The position numbers and the translations under genes are program-made. The notes under the pieces are model-generated. The model was given only the letters and a program-made list of their open reading frames with translations, was not told the origin of the DNA and ran no database searches. From the NCBI RefSeq assembly GCF_012844455.2, contig NZ_JABBCQ020000001.1, positions 411,473-475,472 on the forward strand: a DNA stretch of 64,000 nucleotides, in the 5' to 3' direction. The DNA is from Comamonas suwonensis (lineage in GTDB: Bacteria > Pseudomonadota > Gammaproteobacteria > Burkholderiales > Burkholderiaceae_C). Below, piece by piece: positions 17,953-27,004 of the stretch; the stretch's first letter is position 1; each line of letters begins with the position of its first letter.

Positions 17953-19856
17953 GGTAGGGCCTCTGCTTTGTTTTTCAGGGCCATTCGCGCCCACAGTGCC
18001 TGCGCATAACCGGCAATCCCCTGCGGTGCCAGCAGCACCAGCACCAGCATGATCACGCCCATCAGCGCGCGCCAGTATTCGGTGTTGCGCGCCACGGTGT
18101 CGTGCAGCCAGGTAAAGGCCGCTGCGCCCACCACGGGGCCAGCCAGCGTCTGCACGCCGCCCAGCAGCACCATGACCAGGCCATCCACCGATTTGGTGAC
18201 GGACAGGGAATCCGGTGCCACGCCGCCCTTGCTGAAGGCGAACAGCGCACCCGCCAAGCCGGCAAACAGGCCGGAGAGGACAAACGCCGTCCATTGCACG
18301 CGGCGCACGTCGATGCCAATGGCGTCTGCGCGCAGCGCTGAATCGCGCGTGGCGCGCAAGGCGTAGCCCAGCGGCGAGAACAAGATGCGGCGCAGCAGGT
18401 ACAGACCGATTGCGCACACGCCCAGAGCCAGCCAGTAAAACGCTGGGCCTTGCGATGCCCATTCAGGGGGCCATACACCTGTCACGCCATTGCTGCCGCC
18501 CGTGAAGTTGTCCCACTGAAAGACGATGGCCCAGCTGATCTGGGCAAAGGCCAGCGTCAGCATGGTCAGGTACACGCCCGACAGTCTCACGCAGAACCAG
18601 CCGTAGAGCAGGGCACCGGCAGCGGCCACCAGCGGACCCAGCAGCAGCGCGGCTTCCATGGGCAAGTTGAGCTGGCGCACCAGCAGTGCCGCGCCGTAAG
18701 CGCCCAGGCCAAAGTAGGCCGCATGACCAAACGAGTGCATGCCGCCGGGGCCGAGGATGAAGTGCAGGCTGGCCGCAAACAGTGCGGCGACAAAGATGTC
18801 GGTCAGCAGCACAGTGGTGTAGCTGCCGCCTTCACTCGAAGCCAAAGGCAGCAGCACCAGCGCAGCCAGCAGGGCCAGCCATGCGGCGCTGGCACCACGG
18901 CCGGTGGGGCGCAGCGGTTGTTCGGGCTGTCCGCTGCTGCGGGCCAGTGCTTGTGGCTTGCCCAGCAGACCCCAGGGCCGCCAGATCAGCACCACGGCCA
19001 TGACGAGAAACTCCACCACCAGCGTGAGTTTGGAAAACGAAATTTCAACCCCTGCAATCTCCTGCACACCCAGCCAGATGCACACCGCTTTGAGTTCAGC
19101 CACCAGCAGCGCGGCGATGAAGGCACCGGGAATGCTGCCCATGCCGCCCACCACCACGATCACAAAGGCCGCGCCAATGGTGGTCATGTCCATCTCCAAA
19201 CTGGCGGGCTCGCGCGGCAGTTGCAGCGCACCCGCAAGGCCTGCCAGCAGCGTGCCCAGCGCAAACACGGCGGTAAACAACCACGCCTGATTGACGCCTA
19301 AAGCACCCACCATTTCGCGGTCTTGCGTGGCGGCGCGCACCAGCGTGCCAAAGCGGGTTTTGTTGAGTAAAAGGGTCAGACCCAGCAATACGCAAGGGCC
19401 AACCGCTATCAAAAACAGATCGTAGGTCGGGAACTGGCGGCCCAGAATTTCCACGGAGCCTTCCATGCCCTGGGCACGCGGGCCGAACAGCTCTTCAGGC
19501 CCCCACAGCCACAGCGATGCATCTTTGATGACCAGTACCAGCGCAAACGTGGCCAGCAGCTGGAACAGCTCAGGCGCTGGATAGATGCGACGCAACAACA
19601 GCATTTCGGTGAGCGCACCCAGCAGGGCGCAGGCCAGCGGGGCCAGCACCAGCGAGGGCCAGAAGCCGATATGGGGCGAGAGCACATCCACGCTGCTGTA
19701 CGCGATGAAGGCGCCCAGCATGTAGAACGAGCCGTGGGCAAAGTTGATGGTGCGGGTGACGCCAAAAATCAGCGACAAACCCACAGACACCAAGAACAGT
19801 GACGATGCGCTGGCCAGACCATTCAACAATTGGGCCAACAGGCCGGATGCACTCAT
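17949..19856 (-). CDS. Fused LivH-LivM ABC permease
   Basis: A 635-residue inner-membrane protein carrying both permeases of a branched-chain-type importer. Residues 1-300 are LivH-like (INFAHGSFYMLGAF, GALGVNQAWLF, VVVGGMGSIPGAF). A linker around 305-325 (GKPQALARSSGQPEQPLRPT) joins a LivM-like half (FGHAAYFGLGAYGAALLVRQ, ALRATRDSALRADAIGIDVR, VMVLLGGVQTLAGPVVGAA). Each half has about eight helices. Fusions of this kind occur in some aromatic-acid transporters of the family. The ATG at 19856 is clear. Confidence 0.9.
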   Translation of the reverse strand: MSASGLLAQLLNGLASASSLFLVSVGLSLIFGVTRTINFAHGSFYMLGAFIAYSSVDVLSPHIGFWPSLVLAPLACALLGALTEMLLLRRIYPAPELFQLLATFALVLVIKDASLWLWGPEELFGPRAQGMEGSVEILGRQFPTYDLFLIAVGPCVLLGLTLLLNKTRFGTLVRAATQDREMVGALGVNQAWLFTAVFALGTLLAGLAGALQLPREPASLEMDMTTIGAAFVIVVVGGMGSIPGAFIAALLVAELKAVCIWLGVQEIAGVEISFSKLTLVVEFLVMAVVLIWRPWGLLGKPQALARSSGQPEQPLRPTGRGASAAWLALLAALVLLPLASSEGGSYTTVLLTDIFVAALFAASLHFILGPGGMHSFGHAAYFGLGAYGAALLVRQLNLPMEAALLLGPLVAAAGALLYGWFCVRLSGVYLTMLTLAFAQISWAIVFQWDNFTGGSNGVTGVWPPEWASQGPAFYWLALGVCAIGLYLLRRILFSPLGYALRATRDSALRADAIGIDVRRVQWTAFVLSGLFAGLAGALFAFSKGGVAPDSLSVTKSVDGLVMVLLGGVQTLAGPVVGAAAFTWLHDTVARNTEYWRALMGVIMLVLVLLAPQGIAGYAQALWARMALKNKAEALP

Positions 19857-19898
19857 GCTGCGTAGCTCCTGAAGCTCGACATCGTGATTTCAGAGATG

Positions 19899-19928
19899 AA
19901 AAAAGCCACCTGCATGATTGCAGGTGGC
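19899..19928 (-). terminator. Terminator between the binding-protein gene and the permease gene
   Basis: The minus strand reads GCCACCTGCA, loop ATCA, TGCAGGTGGC, then TTTTTT. It sits inside the transport operon, after the binding-protein gene and before livHM. It probably lowers permease expression relative to the binding protein. Confidence 0.8.
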
Positions 19929-19951
19929 CCGGTATTTTCGCCCAAGCGTAA

Positions 19952-21172
19952 TCAGTTCGCCGCTGCGGGGCGCAGCTTCTTCACTTCTTCATCACTGGGC
20001 TGGTAGTTTTTGCCGTCGGCATAGCGGTAGCTGACCAGCACACCGCGCTTGAGCTTTTCGTCATAGGCGGTTTTGCCGATGTAGGCGCCCATGGTGGACT
20101 GGTTGTCTTGCGCACGATAGGTGATGGGGCCGAAGGGAGTGGAGACTTCCAGTCCCTTGAAGGCGGCAATCAGTTTTTCGGTATCTGCATCACCGCCGGT
20201 CTTGCGCAGGCCTGCCGCAATCGACTGGATGGCGTTGTAGCCCACCACGGTGCCCAGACGCGGGTAGTCCTTGTACTTGGCCTGATAGGCTTTCAGAAAT
20301 GCGGCGTGCTCGGGGGTCTTGATCGAGTACCAGGGGTAGCCCGTCACGGTCCAGCCCAGCGGTGCTTCTTTCTTGAGCGGGTCCAGATACTCGGGCTCGG
20401 CCGTCAGCAGGCCCACCACCTCGCGGCCCTTGAACAGACCGCGCGTATTGCCCTCGCGCACAAACTTGCCCAGATCGGTGGCAAACAGCACGTTGAAGAT
20501 GGCGTCTGGCTTGGCGTCGGCCAAGGCCTGAACCACGGAACCGGCATCAATCTTGCCCAGCGCAGGGGCTTGTTCGGCGACAAACTCGATATCGGGCTGC
20601 TTGGCCTTCATCAGTGCCTTGAAGGTGGCGATGGCCGACTGGCCGTATTCGTAGTTGGGGTAGACGATGGCCCAGCGCTTTTTCTTGAGCTTGAGCGCCT
20701 CCTCCACCAGCATGGCGGTCTGCATATAGGTGGAGCCGCGCAGGCGGTAGGTGTAGTGGTTGCCGTCGGCCCAGACGATTTTGTCCGTCAGTGGCTCCGA
20801 GGCAAGAAAGAAGCGTTTCTTCTGCTTGGCGTAATCCGTCAGCGCCAGACCCACGTGCGAGAGAAAGCTGCCAGTCAGCACGTCAATCTTCTCGCGGGTG
20901 TACAGCTCCTCGGCGGCCCGCACGGCATCGCCGGGCGTGGCGTTGTCATCACGTACGATCAGCTGCAGCTTTTTGCCGCCCACTCCGCCTGCCGCGTTGA
21001 CCTGCTCCACGGCCAGCTCCATGCCTTTTTTGTAGGGTTCCAGAAACGCGGGCTGGGCCTTGTAGCTGTTGATTTCCCCGATCTTGATGACCCCCTGGGC
21101 CCACACGGGCACGGCGGCCAATGCCAGAGCGGGAGCCACTGCGCTAAAACGTAAAGTCATAAGAAACCGCAT
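19952..21172 (-). CDS. ABC transporter substrate-binding protein (HAAT/LivK family)
   Basis: A 406-residue periplasmic protein. The signal peptide MRFLMTLRFSAVAPALALAA ends near VWAQ (about residue 27). The mature part is a type I periplasmic fold: VIKIGEINSYKAQPAFLEPY, GMELAVEQVNAAGGVGGKKL, YTREKIDVLTGSFLSHVGLA. The ATG at 21172 has AAGGAG seven bases upstream; the GTG at 21190 and ATG at 21178 overlap or crowd that site. The ligand cannot be told from sequence; an aromatic or short carboxylate is as likely as leucine. Confidence 0.88.
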   Translation of the reverse strand: MRFLMTLRFSAVAPALALAAVPVWAQGVIKIGEINSYKAQPAFLEPYKKGMELAVEQVNAAGGVGGKKLQLIVRDDNATPGDAVRAAEELYTREKIDVLTGSFLSHVGLALTDYAKQKKRFFLASEPLTDKIVWADGNHYTYRLRGSTYMQTAMLVEEALKLKKKRWAIVYPNYEYGQSAIATFKALMKAKQPDIEFVAEQAPALGKIDAGSVVQALADAKPDAIFNVLFATDLGKFVREGNTRGLFKGREVVGLLTAEPEYLDPLKKEAPLGWTVTGYPWYSIKTPEHAAFLKAYQAKYKDYPRLGTVVGYNAIQSIAAGLRKTGGDADTEKLIAAFKGLEVSTPFGPITYRAQDNQSTMGAYIGKTAYDEKLKRGVLVSYRYADGKNYQPSDEEVKKLRPAAAN

Positions 21173-21407
21173 CGTCATTCTCCTTATCACTAATCAGTAT
21201 CAAGACATTGAAGCGCAATGTACCTGCTCGCCGCCATTTATCCGACAATATAGGCCTTGTCCCGCTTGGCAATCGGCAGCCGCAGTTGCTATGCAGTTCA
21301 CTCCGCACGCAGCGTTCGCCACCGCATGTCTTCATGGCATACCTGCCGGGCATCCCAGCAACAGCGGGCATTGTTTGTCCCGAATTCATATTTTTGTGTA
21401 GACGACC

Positions 21408-22181
21408 ATGAGTGCTTTTCTCGAAGAACGCGTGCTGTCGGTTCACCACTGGACCGACCGTCTTTTCTCCTTCACGACAACCCGCGACACATCGCTGCGC
21501 TTCTCCAACGGCCACTTCACCATGATTGGTCTGAAGGTCGATGGTAAAAACCTGCTGCGCGCTTACTCCATTGCCAGCCCTAACTACGAAGAGCATCTGG
21601 AGTTCTTGTCGATCAAGGTGCCTGAAGGCCCTCTGACCTCCAAGCTGCAAAACATCCAGGTAGGTGACACAGTCATCGTGGGCAAGAAGCCCACAGGTAC
21701 GCTGCTCATCGACTATCTGCTGCCCGGCAAGAACCTGTACCTGATTGGCACCGGCACCGGACTGGCACCCTGGCTGGCCGTGGCCCGCGACCCTGAAACC
21801 TACGAGCGTTTTGACAACGTGGTCGTGGTGCACGGTGTGCGCCAGGTCGAAGAGTTGGCTTATCAGGAGCTGTTCGAAAAGGAACTGCCCGAGCACGAAT
21901 TCCTCGGCGATATCGTCAAGGGCAAGCTGCATTACTACCCGACGGTGACACGTGAGCCTTTCCGCAATCAAGGCCGTATTTCCACCCAGATCAACAACGG
22001 CACCTTCCCGCAAAACCTGGGTCTGCCCGATCTGAACCCCGAGACCGATCGCGTCATGCTCTGCGGCAGCCCTGCCATGCTGGCCGAACTCAAGGAGCTG
22101 CTGGAGCACCGCGGCTTCAAGGAAGGCAATACCACTACGCCCGGCGACTTCGTCGTTGAGCGTGCGTTTGTGGAAAAGTAA
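21408..22181 (+). CDS. fpr: Ferredoxin--NADP(+) reductase
   Basis: A 257-residue FAD flavoprotein moving electrons between NADPH and ferredoxin or flavodoxin. The FAD motif is LLRAYSIASPNYEEHLEF and the NADP motif GTGTGLAPWLAVARDPE; the C-terminus ERAFVEK is that of the bacterial subclass typified by Azotobacter FPR. The ATG at 21408 starts MSAFLEERVLSVHHWTD. A strong terminator follows, so it is a single-gene unit. Confidence 0.94.
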   Translation: MSAFLEERVLSVHHWTDRLFSFTTTRDTSLRFSNGHFTMIGLKVDGKNLLRAYSIASPNYEEHLEFLSIKVPEGPLTSKLQNIQVGDTVIVGKKPTGTLLIDYLLPGKNLYLIGTGTGLAPWLAVARDPETYERFDNVVVVHGVRQVEELAYQELFEKELPEHEFLGDIVKGKLHYYPTVTREPFRNQGRISTQINNGTFPQNLGLPDLNPETDRVMLCGSPAMLAELKELLEHRGFKEGNTTTPGDFVVERAFVEK

Positions 22182-22199
22182 GTTCTGCTTTCCCCAAGC

Positions 22200-22228
22200 A
22201 AAAGGCCTGCATCTGCAGGCCTTTTTGT
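22200..22228 (+). terminator. Rho-independent terminator after fpr
   Basis: AAAGGCCTGCA, loop TC, TGCAGGCCTTTTT: an 11-base stem ending in a T run, 20 bases past the fpr stop. Confidence 0.9.
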
Positions 22229-22291
22229 TGGCGAGTTATTTGCATAACTTGATAGCACATGTCCCAATCAGCATAAGAGTTGGTGGCTGAT

Positions 22292-23275
22292 TTATATATT
22301 CTCCCCGGCGTTGTCCGGCAGATTGCTCACATCCATGAGTGGAGCCTGCCCTGACCTGCGGCGTGGAGCGAACGGCATGCTGATCTTCACGCGGGCCTTG
22401 TTGCAGGCCTTGGCCGTGGCGGCTGAGAACAGCAGGATGGCCGAGGTGACGTAAAACCACATCAGCACCACCACCAGAGAGCCCGCCGCGCCATAGGCCG
22501 AGACCACGGCGGCGGTGGACAGGTACCAGGCCAGCGCCTGCTTGGTGATGGTGAACAGGGCTGCGCCCATCAGCGAGCCCAGCAGCAGGTACCGGGTGGC
22601 AGGCTTGATGCCCGTGCCCATGCGCATCAGTCCCCAGAACAGCAGCACGGCAATGCCAAACGAAAGGCTTTCGTTGATCAGCCCCATTACCGGGCCTAGC
22701 GGGATGAACTGCAGTTCATCGCTGGCCCATTTGGTGATCATCTGAATGGCGGTAGACAGCACCATGGACACCAGCAGCAAAAAGCCTAGACCCACCACAT
22801 AGCTCAGTCCCCACAGGCGCGAGATAGCCATGCCCCACCATGGCCGGTTATTTTGCGGACGGGGTTCTTCGCCCATGGACCAGAGCTTGTCCAGCGAGGC
22901 CTGCAGCTCCACAAATACGCCGGTGGCGCCCGAGAGCATCATCACCAGCCCAAGGATGGAGGCCAGCGAGCCCTGACTGGAGTTCTGGGCGCTGGAGAGC
23001 GCGCCCTTGATAACCTGGGCCGCCCGCTCACCGACCACGTTTTGCACCTGACTGATGAGTGTGCTTTCTACATAGCTGCGGTCCATCCACCAGCCCAGCA
23101 GGCCGACTACGGCCAGTAGTAGGGGAGCCAGACTGAGCATGCCGTAGAACGACATGGCAGCGCTCATGCGCAGACCATCGGCCTGCAGCCAGAGCTGTAC
23201 GGAGTCGATCAGTGGCTGCAGTGCATGGGTCAGGCGTTTCAGCCAGTGCTTTCTGCCGGAGATTTCATAAGCCAT
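22292..23275 (-). CDS. YihY/virulence factor BrkB-family membrane protein
   Basis: A 327-residue inner-membrane protein with six hydrophobic segments between residues 35 and 290. The family signature is visible in GLRMSAAMSFYGMLSLAPLL, LSGATGVFVELQASLDKLW and VVVLMWFYVTSAILLFSA. Despite the family's old name (RNase BN), it is not considered an RNase. Its function is unsettled. The C-terminal tail APRRRSGQAPLMDV is basic. The ATG at 23275 is the first in frame. Confidence 0.85.
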   Translation of the reverse strand: MAYEISGRKHWLKRLTHALQPLIDSVQLWLQADGLRMSAAMSFYGMLSLAPLLLAVVGLLGWWMDRSYVESTLISQVQNVVGERAAQVIKGALSSAQNSSQGSLASILGLVMMLSGATGVFVELQASLDKLWSMGEEPRPQNNRPWWGMAISRLWGLSYVVGLGFLLLVSMVLSTAIQMITKWASDELQFIPLGPVMGLINESLSFGIAVLLFWGLMRMGTGIKPATRYLLLGSLMGAALFTITKQALAWYLSTAAVVSAYGAAGSLVVVLMWFYVTSAILLFSAATAKACNKARVKISMPFAPRRRSGQAPLMDVSNLPDNAGENI

Positions 23276-23601
23276 GGGATGAATTCTGGGTGTCTAGAGT
23301 GCAGACCTGTGTCAGCCTATGTCTGCTGGGGCACATGGATGCATTTTTTTGCATTCCGTGCTTTCAATGCAAGGAGAGTGATGTGGGAAGTAGTTAATAC
23401 CTTTTTGGGCTGCGGTTCTTTTTCTTATTGAGGAGTGTGCTCACATTTTTTGCAATCAAAAAATTTGCATTCGATTTTTTGCTAAAAACGCATCGGTGTT
23501 TACGCTAGTCGCCTACGCTGGCGCAAAGCCATGGGATGTAGTTCAATCCGGGTCTGCATTTATCAAATTGCAACCCATTAGCAACAAAAAAGCCCCTAGC
23601 A
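23276..23601. other. AT-rich intergenic region, divergent promoters
   Basis: This holds no supported gene. The part from 23440 to 23510 is strikingly AT-rich for this sequence, with repeated TTTGCA/TTTTTTGC words (TTTTTTGCAATCAAAAAATT, ATTTGCATTCG, ATTTTTTGC), suggesting a promoter with regulator half-sites for the rightward CoA-transferase gene. Confidence 0.4.
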
Positions 23602-25167
23602 ATGGCCGAGGCGATGAGACACACCTCCATGCACACCACATTCACCCAAGCCTCCCCAGCGGATCGCGTTCTTTGCCCTGCGCTGCGTGAACGTATCATG
23701 ACCGCGGATGAAGCGGCCAGCCTGATTCAATCCGGGATGACGCTTGGCATGAGCGGCTTTACCCCCGCCGGTGCCCCCAAATCTGTGCCCCAGGCGCTGG
23801 CGCGCCGCATCGAGCAGCAGAACGCCAACGGCGACAATTTCCGTATCAGCCTGTGGACGGGAGCATCGACCTCGGCCGAGCTGGACGGCGCACTGGCCAA
23901 GGTGCACGGCATCGAGCGCCGCCTGCCCTACCAGTCCGATCCCACGGTGCGCAAAGAAATCAATGACGGCCGCATGCAGTACGTGGACATTCATCTGTCC
24001 CATGTGGCGCAGTACGTGTGGTTTGGCTTCCTCGGTCATCTCGATGTGGCGGTGATCGAAGTGGCCGGCATCCTGCCCGACGGCCGGCTGATTCCGTCGA
24101 CCTCGGTGGGCAACAACAAGACCTGGCTGGAGCAGGCCGACAAGATCATTCTGGAAGTCAACAGCGCCCAGCCCGCCGAGCTGGAGGGCATGCACGACAT
24201 CTATTACGGCGCGGCCGTGCCGCCCAAGCGCAAGCCCATCCCTATGGAGCATCCGTTTGACCGCATTGGCGACCCGTATCTGCACTGCGATCTGAGCAAA
24301 GTGATTGCCGTCGTGCCCACGGCTCAACGCGACAAGCTGGCGGCGTTTACTGCGCCCGATGTGGATTCTCAGCGCATTGCCGAGAACATCATCGATTTCC
24401 TGCAGCATGAGGTGAAAATCGGCCGTTTGCCACCCGAGCTGCTGCCCTTGCAATCGGGTGTGGGCAATATCGCCAACGCCGTGCTGGCCGGCCTCAATAA
24501 CGGCCCGTTCGATCACCTGAACGCCTATACCGAGGTGTTGCAGGACGGCATGCTGGACATGCTGGAATCCGGCAAGCTCGATACCGCATCCACCACCTCG
24601 CTGGCACTGAGCCCGGCTGCCATGGAGCGTTTTCTGGCCAACATCGAGTTCTACCGCCAGCGCATCATGCTGCGCCCGCAGGAGATTTCGAACCACCCTG
24701 AGCTGATTCGCCGCATGGGTTTGATCTCGATGAACGCGCTGATCGAAGCCGATATGTACGGCAACGTGAACAGCACGCACATCATGGGCTCGTCCATCAT
24801 GAACGGCATTGGCGGCAGCGGTGACTTTGCGCGCAATGCCTATCTGTCCATCTTCATGACGCCATCGACGGCCAAGGGCGGCAAGATCAGTTGCATCGTA
24901 CCCATGGTCTCGCATGTGGACCACACCGAGCACGATGTACAGATTGTGGTGACCGAGCAAGGGCTGGCCGATCTGCGCGGTCTGGCCCCTGTGCAGCGGG
25001 CGCGCCTGATCATCGAGAAATGCGTGCACCCGGACTACAAGGAAGCCATGGCCGACTACCTGGAGCGTTCGCTGCGCGACGCACCGGGCAAGCACACGCC
25101 GCATCTGCTCCATGAAGCTTATGCCTGGCACCAGCGCTATCTGCAGACAGGCTCCATGCAGGCCTGA
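23602..25167 (+). CDS. Acetyl-CoA hydrolase/transferase (succinate CoA-transferase class)
   Basis: A 521-residue CoA-transferase I family enzyme related to AarC, Cat1 and Ach1, which move CoA between acetyl-CoA and succinate or acetate. The CoA-binding segment LQSGVGNIANAVLAGL is near residue 285; YTEVLQDGMLD follows and probably carries the catalytic glutamate. The C-terminal half has YGNVNSTHIMGSSIMNGIGG and VTEQGLADLRGL. The length fits the family. The start is uncertain: ATGs at 23602, 23614 and 23629 all lack a good ribosome-binding site, and 23629 (MHTTFTQ) is about as plausible. Confidence 0.88.
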   Translation: MAEAMRHTSMHTTFTQASPADRVLCPALRERIMTADEAASLIQSGMTLGMSGFTPAGAPKSVPQALARRIEQQNANGDNFRISLWTGASTSAELDGALAKVHGIERRLPYQSDPTVRKEINDGRMQYVDIHLSHVAQYVWFGFLGHLDVAVIEVAGILPDGRLIPSTSVGNNKTWLEQADKIILEVNSAQPAELEGMHDIYYGAAVPPKRKPIPMEHPFDRIGDPYLHCDLSKVIAVVPTAQRDKLAAFTAPDVDSQRIAENIIDFLQHEVKIGRLPPELLPLQSGVGNIANAVLAGLNNGPFDHLNAYTEVLQDGMLDMLESGKLDTASTTSLALSPAAMERFLANIEFYRQRIMLRPQEISNHPELIRRMGLISMNALIEADMYGNVNSTHIMGSSIMNGIGGSGDFARNAYLSIFMTPSTAKGGKISCIVPMVSHVDHTEHDVQIVVTEQGLADLRGLAPVQRARLIIEKCVHPDYKEAMADYLERSLRDAPGKHTPHLLHEAYAWHQRYLQTGSMQA

Positions 25168-25185
25168 TCGCTCGCTAAAGCAGAA

Positions 25186-25210
25186 AAAACGCTGCCTCGG
25201 CAGCGTTTTG
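25186..25210. terminator. Bidirectional terminator between convergent genes
   Basis: AAAACGCTGCC, loop TC, GGCAGCGTTTT. A-rich and T-rich flanks on both sides let it serve the CoA-transferase gene and possibly the leftward garD gene. Confidence 0.8.
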
Positions 25211-25287
25211 GGATGATTTTGGCTTGTAGCCCAGGCAGCAATTGCGCAATGCGCTACCAATTCAGAAGCATGATTCGCGTGACGGTT

Positions 25288-26853
25288 TCAGGTCACCGGG
25301 GCCGGGTTGAAAAGCACCAGGGCGTTGTGCAGCTTCCACTGTTCGGCCCAGGTTTTTTTTCTGCCGCTGGCCACGTCCAGCATCAGCTGGAACATTTCCC
25401 AGCCTATGTCCTCTATCGTGGCCTGGCCGTCGGCAATGCGCCCGGCGTTCACATCCATCAAGTCATGCCAGCGCCGCGCCAGATCGCTGCGCGTGGCCAC
25501 CTTGATCACCGGCACCTGGGCCAGGCCGTAAGGCGTGCCGCGGCCCGTGGTGAAGACATGCAGATTCATGCCGGCCGCCAGCTGCAGCGTGCCGCAGATG
25601 AAATCGCTGGCCGGCGTGGCCGCGTAAATCAGACCGCGCTCAATGCCGCGATCCGCCAGCCGCTGCCCCGGCGACAGCACGCCCGTAATGGGGGCGGTAC
25701 CGCTCTTGATGATGGAGCCCATGGCCTTCTCGACGATATTGGACAGGCCGCCTTTTTTATTGCCCGGTGTGGTGTTGGCGCTGCGGTCTACCTTGCCTTT
25801 GTCGAGGTAGGTGTCGTACCAGGCCATTTCCGCAATCATGGCCTCGGCCACTTCGGGGCTGGATGCGCGAGAGGTCAGCTGGTCTATGCCGTCGCGCACC
25901 TCGGTCACTTCGCTGAACATCACGGTGGCGCCGGCGCGCACCAGCAGGTCGGTGCAAAAGCCCACGGCCGGATTGGCCGTGACGCCGCTGAAGGCGTCGC
26001 TGCCGCCGCATTGCACGCCCACGATCAGGGCGCTGGCGGGCACGGTTTCGCGGCGGCGCGCATTGAGCCGCTCAAGATGGACTTTGGCGCGTCCCATGAT
26101 GGAGTCGATCATTGACATAAAGCCCACATGAGATTCGTCCTGCAGGAACACCACATCCAGCGCAGGCTCACGCGAATCGACGATGGGAAAACTGCCCGGC
26201 GGCAGCAGGCGCTCGGGCTGCAGCTTTTCGCAGCCCAGGCTGACCACCATCACCTCGCCGCCGAAGTTCGGGTTGTGGCTGATGTTGCGCAGCGTGCGCT
26301 GCGGTATTTCGGCACCCACGGCATCGATGGCCACGCCGCAGCCATAGCTGTGCTCCAGGCCGACCACGTCATCGACGTTCGGATAGCGCGGCAGCAGTTC
26401 GGCCTTGATGCGGCTCACCGCAAAATCCAGCACCCCGGCCACGCATTGCACCGTGGTGGTGATGGCCAGGATGTTACGCGTGCCCACCGTGCCATCGGCA
26501 TTGCGATAGCCCTCGAAGGTATAGCCTTGCAGGGGTTCCAGAACCGGCGGCTTGACGGTGGCAATCGGCAGGCCCTCCAGCGAACGTGCTTCGGGCATCT
26601 GCAGCAATCGCTCATGCACCCAGCTGCCAGCCGCAATCGGCTGCAGCGCATAGCCTATGACCACGTTGTAGCGGCGTATGGCACCGCCCTCGGGGATGTC
26701 TTCCAGCGCCACCTTGTGCGCCTGCGGCACCTTGTCAACCAGCACCAGGCCGCTTGGCAGCACGGTGCCCGCCGGCAGGCCGCCGTCGTTGGCAATGATG
26801 GCCACGTTGTCGGCAGCATGCATGCGGATGGAAAGTGGGGCAGGGGTACTCAT
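25288..26853 (-). CDS. garD: Galactarate dehydratase (UxaA family)
   Basis: A 521-residue iron-dependent dehydratase that turns galactarate into 5-dehydro-4-deoxyglucarate. An N-terminal SAF-like domain (about residues 10-100, [20 protein letters not shown]) precedes the UxaA/GarD catalytic part: [57 protein letters not shown]. The C-terminus includes [20 protein letters not shown]. Altronate dehydratase is the main alternative, but its place in a glucarate island favours galactarate. It is last in the leftward transcript. The ATG is at 26853. Confidence 0.88.
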   Translation of the reverse strand: MSTPAPLSIRMHAADNVAIIANDGGLPAGTVLPSGLVLVDKVPQAHKVALEDIPEGGAIRRYNVVIGYALQPIAAGSWVHERLLQMPEARSLEGLPIATVKPPVLEPLQGYTFEGYRNADGTVGTRNILAITTTVQCVAGVLDFAVSRIKAELLPRYPNVDDVVGLEHSYGCGVAIDAVGAEIPQRTLRNISHNPNFGGEVMVVSLGCEKLQPERLLPPGSFPIVDSREPALDVVFLQDESHVGFMSMIDSIMGRAKVHLERLNARRRETVPASALIVGVQCGGSDAFSGVTANPAVGFCTDLLVRAGATVMFSEVTEVRDGIDQLTSRASSPEVAEAMIAEMAWYDTYLDKGKVDRSANTTPGNKKGGLSNIVEKAMGSIIKSGTAPITGVLSPGQRLADRGIERGLIYAATPASDFICGTLQLAAGMNLHVFTTGRGTPYGLAQVPVIKVATRSDLARRWHDLMDVNAGRIADGQATIEDIGWEMFQLMLDVASGRKKTWAEQWKLHNALVLFNPAPVT

Positions 26854-26914
26854 GGCAATTTCATCTCAGTTTTCTATTTCGCAGCCTGCTTGGCGCGGTC
26901 CACGCAACTGGCGC

Positions 26915-26997
26915 GTCTCAAAGCGAGGGACACCGAGCAAGGGCCGTCCCGCCGCGAAGGTGTCGCCCCCTTCCTTCGCGAAGCGGCTCAGGGGGTG
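26915..26997 (+). repeat. CCCCCTGAGGCGC element, copy 2
   Basis: GACACCGAGCAAGGGCCGTC through AAGCGGCTCAGGGGGTGC. It lies between garD and the TctC gene, just after the stop codon of the latter, in the same relation to a stop codon as the other copies. Confidence 0.7.
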
Positions 26998-27004
26998 CTT
27001 TACT

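Noticed and set aside
23530..23570. A GTTCAATCC word resembling a tRNA T-loop
   Set aside because: No acceptor, D or anticodon stems can be formed around it.
23596..25260. A 554-codon minus-strand frame across the CoA-transferase gene
   Set aside because: Antisense shadow; no motifs, no ribosome-binding site, and it runs through the terminator.
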